DNA from: Cercopithifilaria johnstoni | Taxonomy: Eukaryota; Nematoda; Chromadorea; Rhabditida; Onchocercidae | Direction: 5' to 3' | Assembly (NCBI GenBank): GCA_916381525.1 | Contig: CAKAEH010000178.1 | Coordinates: forward strand, 83,414-147,413 | DNA length: 64,000 nt | In this document: one piece after another, positions 40,593 to 50,501 of the stretch | How positions within the stretch are numbered: position 1 is the first letter of the stretch | Layout: each line of letters begins with the position of its first letter | The notes under the pieces: model-generated | Databases searched by the model: none | What the model was told of the DNA's origin: nothing | Seen by the model: the letters and a program-made list of their open reading frames with translations, nothing else | Position numbers and translations under genes: made by a program

Positions 40593-40840
40593 TTCAACAG
40601 CAATGATTCAACTGATATAGACAAGTACATCCTTCAATAAATCTTTCAGATGTGAATCACAAAAGTAATATCTACCACCCATACCATACAATGACTCAAG
40701 TGTGACAGCCAAGATATACGCCCCTTACGCAAATAATCTAATGTGCCGCGAATTTCACAAGTACTGTCAAAGTCACTCAGAAGGACACTACCAGATGGTT
40801 TCTTACTGTGTGGTTTTAGCGGTATGGGGAGTATGATGGG

Positions 40841-41355
40841 TCAAGAGAGTCGGTCATATCGAAAAGGCTTTGGATACGGAAGGCCGAGACTCCTTTTCAG
40901 CCTGGAAAATTGATTCACTTGATGACTCGCATTTCTCTTCATGTTCTTTCCACTGTATTCATTGGCATACGCCATGGTCTGTCCTAGTTTCGTTGAAGTA
41001 AGACCTAACCTAAAAGCAAATTCTAGCACAGTTTTTCCAGTGCTCGTAATATAAGTCTTACTCCAAGCAAAATGCTCCAATTAAAATCGAAAGGCCAATA
41101 CATTTAGTGCGTTTGTTCCGGTAGTGGCGGTATTGAAATTATTAAATACGAATAAATATACTACGCACAGTGACGTAAAGAAATGTTTTGTCGTTTTTGT
41201 GTATACCTAACTGTCAACTTTTTGCTGTCGCTCTGATTCGTTAACCAATAATATGATGTCATTTGTCCTTGCAATGACATTACAACATAAAACATGCCGA
41301 AAAGTGTCACAACAATTGCTGGATGGCTTCTCAAGCGCGCGTTCTTTGCTGACAT
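40841..41355 (-). CDS. Small single-pass membrane protein, two exons
   Basis: Exon 1 is 41207-41355 and exon 2 is 40841-41009. The donor AG/GTATAC and the acceptor GCTTTTAG join in phase to give 105 residues. The start reads MSAKNARLRSHPAIVVTLFG and continues MFYVVMSLQG, a short basic N-terminus followed by one hydrophobic segment. Then come TSYYWLTNQSDSKKLTVR and a basic, hydrophilic tail ending RSLGLPYPKPFRYDRLS. Such a shape fits a small organelle or ER membrane protein, but I do not recognise the family. A U-rich acceptor (CATCCTAG) lies about 35 bases before the ATG. The stop is only 265 bases from the NVL start on the same strand, so an operon with NVL is plausible. The local GC content is raised compared with the flanks, which supports coding. 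The alternative is two unrelated open frames. Confidence 0.6.
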
Positions 41356-41390
41356 CGGCTTTTGTAACTGTTAACTTTCCAATGTAATCA

Positions 41391-43102
41391 CTAGGATGAA
41401 AGTGTAGTAAGCCAAGAATCAACCATTGATCAGTAGGGTTAATTTCAGTCTACATCCTCTCTACTAATTGCAAAACTGCATATATCATTCCAATTTTGGC
41501 AATTCCTCTGGATAAAGAGAAAAGCTGTTTCAAACACTAATGCTCTTAAATTCGAAAAAGCGTTATGATAAGTAAAGAAATCATTTTAGTCTTGCTACCT
41601 GTTTTGTAAAATGGCCAAATTGGTCTGCTAATCTAGGATTTAACCGGTAGTTATTGAACCAAAGAAAAGAGGAATTTCCTTGCAGAAAGGAGAATAGATC
41701 AATTATTGATTCTTTAGGAATCATTGCCTGTCTTCAAATTGCAGATATGACAATAAGCAAACCCTTCGTCTAGTTGAAAAGAGGCAAGGAGAAAGTGAGT
41801 AGCCTTAGTCTATAAGAAGTCATGATTTGAGTGAAGAATTTTTATGGCATAAAACCACTGACAACTACGTTGATAATAAGCTATAAGTAAGCTGCATATT
41901 CATGAAATGATTTTTTAAGGATAGGTCTTTTGCTCTACATAAGCGATTAAGCCAATGGTTCCACAAGAAATGAAGGTGGAAGAAATTCAACTGAAATTCG
42001 TTTTAGAGATTTATGATAATTTCCGGAAGAATATGACACGATTATCTCAATAAAGTTTAGAAGTCTTATATGCGGCAAATAAAAAGAAATGATCCCAATC
42101 CGTTTTTTTGAAGCAGAAATTATTAAAAAGGCCAGTTTTATTTTTGATGAAATTCTATATTCAATAAATTTCTCTGACAAAGCTTTTGTATACATTGAAA
42201 CATGAATTCGTGAATAGAACTCATATTTACGGTACTTCTTTGTTGGAATATTCATTCTCTTTTTTGTATTAGCATTCAATCCTAGTAATTCGTTATTATT
42301 CATTTGAATATCTCACATAATGCTTATTTACTGTCCTCCTGTTTAAAGTTTAATTTCATTTGTTTCATTATTGATAAGACTATTGTCAGTTATTCAGACA
42401 AAAGAAAATTTTATATTAAAGGATGCTTAAGCTAGAGAAGATGATTTAGACGACGAAGCTCATCTTTCGTCTCCATTTTCGTTAATCTATTCAAGAATTA
42501 CTGATAATCCGTGTAGGTTAGGTTATACCAAATACGGAAAGGAGAAAATTCCATATTTGGTTTATTCATATTAATATGAAAACCAAGAAGTGCAGTTCAG
42601 ATAGCTTTGTAACGGAGAAATAGTCTAACGAAAAGAATGTAAGATTCATTGATTCAATGTTTGTGTTGAATGTCCAAAATGAAAATTTGTGGAAAAAATG
42701 AGTGCAATGTGGTTAATACATGGAAGTGTGAAGGAATGGCGAAGACATAGTTGTAAAAAAGTGAGTTCATATGTAATTTAATCAGACAACATTGAAATTT
42801 TGAACACTTTTTCCTATATGTTTGTTATTTTGATTATTTCTACTATGTCAGAGCAGGAATTTCCATTTACACGCACAGCATATTTCAACCAAACAATAAG
42901 CAATATAATAAATTATGCATGAAAATTGAGCACACACCAATAGACATTAAAAATTAAACAACAATAAAATGGAAACATAAATCGAAGATTGCAACAATTG
43001 ATTATTTACAAAAGTTCAGATATTGTAATCACTACTGTCGCTTTCTATAATTGAAAAAAAGAGATTAAAAATAATTCGGATTGCTGGAGAAGAAGTTAAT
43101 TG
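41391..43102. other. Intergenic stretch between two minus-strand genes
   Basis: A 118-codon ATG frame lies on the minus strand at 41947-42303, but its product is an AT-biased Ile/Lys/Ser mix with no motif, so I do not call it. Nothing else can be supported. Confidence 0.4.
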
Positions 43103-45718
43103 TCACAATCGAAAATTATGCTTAACGAGGCGGATAAGCATTTTTCTTGTGTGATAGCCAATTTGTTGATCCATTATACCACCAATCATTCCAAAGGGAC
43201 CATGTTGATAGCTAGCACAGAATTCATGAAGAGCAAATTTTTTTTTTTAAAATTGAAATTACAATAAAGGTGAGATTATCGCAAAAAATGAGATAAAATT
43301 CCTACCTGCGCATGAGTTTGACAATCTCGTGAAGGTGAAGCATTTACCGCTGATGCTGCGACAGATGGAAGTACAACTGGTTGTTGATCATGGACCAACT
43401 CTAACGTTTGTCGGTTATATTTAGCGATCGAATAGTACTACAACAAATAAAACACCAATTTTTTGTTCAGGCATAACTAATGGTTTTTATAATGTTGCTA
43501 TATTTGCTATTATTTTATTCTTAAAATTAAATCACTAAATAATTAAAACAAAAATGAAGAATATGGCGTATAACTGGCGAAGAATAGTTCAGACTTACAA
43601 ATTTCCAATAATTAAAGCAAACTTTATCTAAAATAGCTGAAGGTCATACCGGTGGTTGATAATAAATCGACATCCCTACGCCACCCGTCTGTGTTATGCA
43701 GCCGCTCGAGCCAGTTGCCTTTGCTGCTAAAGCACGTGGCATAGTCTAGAAATTCTTCCAAAATCGAAAAATATAATATGGCAAAGAATCCGAGCAATGT
43801 ACGGATGTTGTAAATTTCCATAAATATTAATATAATTCATTATTGTGTCTAGAAAGTCTTACCTGTGCAACCGACGTTTTATAATAGGTGAGCATCGAAG
43901 TATCATGTCCATCCATCGCATTTAGACGACTTGTTGTGGCTGCCGTTGACGTAGTCTGGAATATTTTACGCATAAGATATATCCGTACTGAGGTAAAAAG
44001 CAAGTTATCTTAAAACGTGTCATAATTTTTTTACTTTGAACAACTATGGTCTTTTTAAGAGAATCCTTTAAGTTATAAATCATTGAGACTTTCAGCATAT
44101 AACAAAATTTACTTGTTGAATCGGTATGGCAGTGGTAGCACGATCTCCATCTCCCTGCGCAAATGGATTAATAATTTGTGATGATGCAGTATGCACAATT
44201 GATGGCAAACTCTAAAACATGACAAATTAGTCAATCTGTCATACGCTGCTAATTTTTCTTATTGTTACTTAAACTAAACAGCGGTCAAATATAGCGGTCA
44301 CTTAATCTCTGAGCTGTTTATTTAAGTACAGAGAAATTCTGCTCCTGCCATAAAAATCGATGGACTTTGTTAGAAGTAATTCATTTGAACCTTCTTGTTT
44401 TTTACAATCAAATAAACAGTCTGAAACAAAGTAAAAAATGTTCACCTGCATAGACAAAGTTATTACATCGACGGCACCCAAACGTCTAATTTGTATCGGT
44501 AGTCCGGTGGGTGCAGACAAAAATGGTAATGGTGCATCGCTGGTTCGAATACCATTCATTATTGAAAAATAATTCTGCGATTTGATTTTTCGATTACAGT
44601 TTAAATTAATATTGTCATTATTGATTAGATTACGCGATATAAATGGCGGCGCATTCGGATTCCAAACGAATTTCTTCCTAAAATTATTTTATTATTCTGA
44701 TAATCGAACAAATATCCACTTTCAATTTGGAATTCACATCTAAGTTGTAAAACTGCATTAAAATACAAAAAATATATATTTCTACCTATTTAGCTTACTC
44801 TTCCCCACTTCTGCTACTGTCGGATTTATAGATGTTGGTGATAAAGAAGCAACTTCAGGCAGTTTACATTTTTTTTGATTTTCACTCCCTGTAGAAGACT
44901 TAGTTAGCGCAGTTTCTGCTGCTGAAATAACAGTTTGAAGAGTTGATTTTGATGGAATCCTATCATGTCCTCCGGAAGCTGATGCATTGATAGATGCAAG
45001 ATCTGAAAAAAACTGTGAGACTTGAAATTGATCACTACGTTTCAATTTGATTTTCACTGTAAAATAGAAAGCAGAATCCTAAGTTCTAAAAAAATTTATT
45101 ATGAATATTTAATACCTGCTGGTCCAAGATTCATTGTCAGAGCAATAGATTTCAAAGTTTGTGTATAACTGGATATTGTGACCACTCCTAATTCCATTTG
45201 ATCATCCAAGGATGATGTCGAAGGATTTGGATTAGTTAATGGTGTAACCGATGCTGCTGATCTTTCAGTATGACTCGCAAAAGATAGTGAAGGTCCTGCA
45301 AATTAAATCAATTATAGATAAAAAAGCGAAATCATAAGTTCTAGACAAATTGTTATTATAAATAATCAATACCTGCTTTCTTGAAACTAAATGCTTGGAC
45401 CACTGCTTTTTCTATTTTATCATCGGACCATAGTGTCCAAGAATCCGGTTCGATTAACAATGTTTCTATTGCTAATCTTTCAGTGTGTTTCATAAAAGAT
45501 GGTCCTATAATTTAATCAATCATAAATAGTGCTTCATATAAGATAAAGATTGCAAACAAAAGTATTACAAGTAAAGCAAACACACCTGGAGAGTCCATAT
45601 GACTCTTTTGAGTCAATTTAACAACTAATTGACGTTCATAGCCAATAGGTCTTTGCAATATTTCAGGTATCGGTGACATTTTTATTTCATTCATTTCGAA
45701 GTCATTTATTTCTTGCAT
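43103..45718 (-). CDS. Ser/Thr/Ala-rich protein with a PAM2-like motif
   Basis: Ten exons, coding order: 45586-45718, 45373-45504, 45116-45295, 44786-45056, 44446-44677, 44113-44211, 43863-43955, 43650-43745, 43306-43437 and about 43103-43211. The first nine join in phase for 456 codons. The start MQEINDFEMNEIKMSPIPEI follows a trans-splice-like acceptor (GCATTTAG) by 11 bases. There is no signal peptide or known globular domain. Exons 2 and 3 begin alike (GPSFMKHTER and GPSLSFASHTER). Exon 5 holds KKFVWNPNAPPFISR, resembling PAM2 motifs that bind the MLLE domain of poly(A)-binding protein. Later exons are Ser/Thr/Ala-rich with Tyr-Tyr pairs (MLTYYKTS, SIYYQPPYYS). A cytoplasmic mRNA regulator is a reasonable guess only. 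The last exon is uncertain: phase 0 gives a Trp-rich end (LSTWSLWNDWWYNG), stop at 43132, whereas a one-base shift gives the more coding-like QHGPFGMIGGIMDQQIGY, stop at 43103. Confidence 0.82.
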
Positions 45719-45860
45719 AGTTTTACAAGCTAAATGCGATATATATTAATATCATTAAAATTTTTCACTATTTCAAATCACTTCACAAAATAACTATAAT
45801 CGTATCTCTGAAAGAAATCGCGATGATACATAGTTATAGGATTTCTTTTACTAAATAGAT

Positions 45861-46135
45861 TAATGATTTAGAGATAGTAAGTAATACCCGAACTTGAAGG
45901 ATATAAAAATTAAATATATAAAAGTGAAAACAATGAAAAGACATTTTCGCAGTTGAAGTTCGTTACTTCAAAATGAGAATGAAATGAGTTAAACAAANTA
46001 ATGATTTAGAGATAGTAAGTAATACCCGAACTTGAAGGATATAAAAATTAAATATATAAAAGTGAAAACAATGAAAAGACATTTTCGCAGTTGAAGTTCG
46101 TTACTTCAAAATGAGAATGAAATGAGTTAAACAAA
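45861..46135. repeat. 137-bp direct duplication around a single N (assembly join)
   Basis: Positions 45861-45997 and 45999-46135 are identical, separated only by the N at 45998. This is the signature of two contigs scaffolded end to end without merging their overlap, not of a biological tandem repeat. Confidence 0.93.
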
Positions 46136-46483
46136 AAAGGTTTATAACATAAACCAACGAACATTGCAAGTTGTAAAGATTGTACCTGTTTTTTTCTCAT
46201 CAATACATCTATTCTTATAATATCTCTAATTACATTCTTTTCTCTTATCGTTCACATCGATGGAATATCTGTTTGAGAAATTACTAAATATGGATATAGA
46301 ATAAACAATTATAACATCGGTAAGTTTCATATTGAGAATTCAGAATATATAATAAATATAAAGATTTAACCTTCTTCTATACAAAAAGTTCGATTCATAT
46401 GAATACGAGAAAATAGACTATTTGAAGAGGGTTTCGGTCACTGATAAAATTATTTCGAAAGATCTGTAATTATTACAGAATTG

Positions 46484-46757
46484 TCATCATTAATAAGATG
46501 TCATCCTAATATTTCTGTTGTGAAATAGTAATTTCTTCAAAAGAAAAGTGGACAAATAATGCAATGAATTTAATTCTTTTCAGACAATATAATAATTTTT
46601 AAGATAAAATTCATCGTAAANTCATCATTAATAAGATGTCATCCTAATATTTCTGTTGTGAAATAGTAATTTCTTCAAAAGAAAAGTGGACAAATAATGC
46701 AATGAATTTAATTCTTTTCAGACAATATAATAATTTTTAAGATAAAATCATCGTAAA
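46484..46757. repeat. Second 137-bp duplication around a single N (assembly join)
   Basis: Positions 46484-46620 and 46622-46757 match except for one T inserted near the end of the first copy (AAATTCATCG against AAATCATCG). The N is at 46621. The length equals that of the first duplication, which points to a fixed overlap in the assembler. Confidence 0.93.
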
Positions 46758-49257
46758 ATGAAAATTACTACATTTTTCCATCCTTACAAGAAGAAAGAAC
46801 AATTCGAGAATAATTCTAAGAATTCCAATTAACTTCTATAGAAGCTATTCTTTAAAAAGAATAATCTCAACGTTGGCTACGTGTAAATTTAACAAGGAAC
46901 TTTTCATATTAGAAATTATTAATTAATATGATAAAGTTTACAGCTGAAATATGGCAATGAAAATTTTCAAAATTTCTATTCTTTCAGTTTGATTCATTTT
47001 CCTACCGTACGCCGTCCTTTCGCTATTTCATTTCACAAATGCAAATTTGATTGGCTAAAGAAAGTAGAAATAGAAATTTCAATTTTTTATCGAAGCTCTG
47101 AAATATGAATTAAAATCTCTGGCCATTTTTGAAAAAAATCATATCATTAATTAATTAATCAAAATTTATACGATTATATGTTTTCTATTTAAACTAATCA
47201 CTGTAAAAGTTAAAAACAATTCAAACAAATTAATTAATTTCCATCAAATTTCGTTGGTATAACTGCGATACATTAAAAAAATCTGAAAAATATCGCTGTA
47301 CTCCCATGAAAATTATAAAAATCATATGCAATTTTTTAAAGAAAAAAGAAAATACCTTTGCTATGATTTATTTGACCTAAAACTTCTCCCAATATTTTAT
47401 GTTCTATTTTCTGAAATCTCTCCCAATATCAGGAATTATATGACAGATAATAAGGAAATGATATCATAAAATATTATGCCATATCTTCACCATTACAATT
47501 TTTTACAAACTCATCATTAATAATTCGCTTATTTTTGCTTAGTTTTATGACCTTCTTCGAAAACCTTTAACCCCAAGAAATATCAAGAGCCTTTTAATTT
47601 TGGTGATTTAATAATATTGAAACAACAAAACAAAAGAAGTAAATAGATATTCTATTCACATGCAAATGTGTTAGTTCATTCCAGATCGAATTTTATTAAA
47701 TTATCATTCTTTTTACTTTATCAAATGCGAAACATTCTTTCAGCTTCACCAATCTATTCGATTTATAAAGCATTTTGTAGAAGATTAGAGGGAAATCAAT
47801 CAATACATGATCGATATTATCATTCATTTATCAATCACTGTTATTCATCCTTTCATATCCTTTCAAAGCTTAACGAAGCTAACGCAAATTTTCTACTTAA
47901 ACTCCAAAAAAACATAAAGAGACCTGAAATGTTATGCCATAATTCACTTCAAATAAGCTTTACGATCATCTTTCAGATAAATTACAATCGATTAGTAATA
48001 ATGTATAAAACAATAAAATACGCCTTTGTCGCTTATTTATCGGAAATACTTTCATCAAAGAAAAAGAATGGCAATACGATGAGATAAATTTGATTCAAAA
48101 TATCGAAAACACACTGATAAATGGTTTCTTGGACAAAATTGCCATAATTATTTCAATATTATTATAAATAGGAAAGATGAAAAGGGTTGAAAAAAGGTTG
48201 GTCAGAGAAAATGAAAAAGGTTGAAAAAGTTAAATTTTCGTAGTTAATGAAAAAGTTAAATTTTCATAGTTAATGAAAAGGGAATGTTATTAACCTAAAA
48301 AATTATTCAAATCAAAATTAGCACGTTTACGATAATTAGCAAATTTAAGATGAAATGTTTTTTTTGTAATATAATTTCAGAAATTACGCCTATAGTGGAT
48401 TTTGTAGCAAAATTTGAACTTTTCAGTTATTCGATGAATAGAAAATATTTTTGGTATACATGTTCAACAAAATTAAGCTGTTCAGTTTAACTAATTTTAA
48501 ATATTTATCATTCATGCTAATTATTCCAAAGCTAATCATTTGATAAATAATTAATAAAGGAGAAATAAGTTTGTTCATTGCGACTACTGCTGAAGAATTT
48601 ATTTGGACATGCAAAATTCTGTTATTCAAATATTCAAATATTTTCCATTTCAAACTTTTGATTGGTAGCTCAATTGAAACTCATAGGAATCAGTTTCACA
48701 AGTTTTCCTACTTCTGATTATAGTAGATACGTTTATCAGATCACTTATTCTGGTGCATGATGTAGTCGATCGGGAAAGATTGAAGTTCGATGTACAAGTA
48801 TTTTATTATTAAATTTAAAATTTCCATCAAATCCGTTGTTGACTTTAAAATTTCAAGAAAACAGATCAACAAATTATTATTACACAAAAAGCAGAAAAAC
48901 AAATTATCCACAAGCCATAACCATCAAAGTATATAAAAATGATTTATCTTACCTTCGTGAATAATATTATTTATAATTAATCATTAATACAACATGAAAT
49001 AAATCTTTCATTCTTAGAATAAGCAGGCAAAGCATAATTATTTTATTTTATTTCGATTCAAACATATTTTGTAACAATTCTTTGAACTCTTTAACCAATA
49101 CAAAAGCAATGTAATATATGTTTTCTGTGCTACAATAATTATATCTTCCAGATCTTTCAGTTCATTCACTCTTCGTTGCTTGAACAGGAAGTTATGGGAT
49201 GTTTTGATATGTTTTAAGAATCCATATAAATTGTCGTATTACTTTGTTTCACAGATA

Positions 49258-49283
49258 GTATTTATTTATTTATTTATTTATTC
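49258..49283. repeat. (TATT)n microsatellite
   Basis: Six TTTA/TATT units in non-coding DNA. Confidence 0.85.
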
Positions 49284-50501
49284 ATAGAATTCATCTGCGT
49301 TGGTAAACTGTAATGGAACAGTTTGGCAGTAAGTGTCTCGAATTAATCTTGTAGGAATAAATGACAACAAAAATTGGGAATCATTTCAAGGAGTTATTAT
49401 GATATGTCCGTTATTTGGTTCGAATTGTAAATTTTTGACGAAAGAGGATTTTCCTCCATTTGTGGCAGAATCAGAAATATGAGAAGACTATTGTAATCTC
49501 TCTGAATAGCCGGAAGTGTTCAGTAATGAATTAAATCATATGTTAAATCACATGCAATATTTCGGTAAATATTAATTCATCAGAAAAATTAATCTCTCGG
49601 AATATTTTGTGAAAAAATAAAAAAGTGTTGATAAAATTGATAATTCTAATAAGGTATGATAGCTATGTAAAGATATTTTATCTTTTTAATGATATGAAGC
49701 CAATGATCTTTGTGATCACTTTTATCTATCAATAAATAACAAAATCTTTCCAATACTTTCCATTCGTTTGCTTTATCATTTTTGCTATCTCAAAAAAATA
49801 ATTGATAGAAGTGCTTTAGGAACTATTTCAAAAGAATTGCCAAATGCATCTGATAAATGAAATGCAAAGAGAGGAAGAAATTTTGAAAAGACAATATGAG
49901 TAGACGAGAAATGTAGGTTGAATGAGAAAAAGATTTGGATGAGGTCAATAAGTCTTCTTTTTCTGAAGTTTCAACTTATGCTTACTTGTGAGAAGTTCAA
50001 TTTGATAGCGGAAAAGAGTTAAAGTAACCTTGTAATAATAGGTAAATATATCGGTAAAGTAAAATGTGATTCTGTGGTTCACAAAAATGACAGTTGTACC
50101 GAGGGATGAAACACGATATGAGAGTAATATTTGACAAAGAGATTTTGGAAAGGATAGAGACGAAGGAGTTGAGATGGATAAGATTGTTGAATCGGAGTGA
50201 TATTAATATTATTTGAAGAAATTTGGGGAGGAAAAGATACCATCGTGCAGGTATGGTCAGGAGGATGGATAAGTTGTCGGTAAACAGAATCGAGCAGACC
50301 TGTTTGCATTTTCGGTTCACGACGAGTTTAGTACAAACAAGTTTACCAATTGGTCAATCGAGATAATCGGACAGTTGCCTACAAATACTTGACCAAAAAG
50401 TGATTTTGGACGGAACGGTAGTGCTGTGTTGATTGAAAGTGTGGTTAGCATTTATACAAAGCTACTGTCTCATTTTGCCAATCTATCTGAAACGGTTAAC
50501 A

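Larger units (their letters stand above)
45730..50501. other. Intergenic stretch with two assembly joins
   Basis: It contains two single-N joins flanked by duplicated sequence (see the next two entries), a 139-codon frame at 47668-48087 that starts with GTG and is AT-biased, a TATT repeat at about 49258-49283, and a coding-like island at about 49339-49482. The region 49990-50330 has overlapping open frames on both strands and may be decayed coding or 5' regulatory DNA of the next gene. Confidence 0.5.

Noticed and set aside
41947..42303. 118-codon ATG frame on the minus strand
   Set aside because: The product is an Ile/Lys/Ser-rich mix without motifs or homologues I know, in a stretch without raised GC content or a poly(A) signal.
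47668..48087. 139-codon open frame, the longest single ORF in the window
   Set aside because: It starts with GTG, has AT-biased composition, no splice context, no signal peptide and no recognised motif. At this base composition such lengths can occur by chance.
49410..49430. GGTTCGAATTG resembling a tRNA T-arm
   Set aside because: No acceptor stem, anticodon arm or D arm can be folded around it.
50079..50320. Overlapping minus-strand frames, and a retroelement-like reading on the plus strand
   Set aside because: The peptides have many Pro/Gln/Ser or purine-driven residues but no reverse transcriptase or endonuclease motif, and all frames are interrupted.
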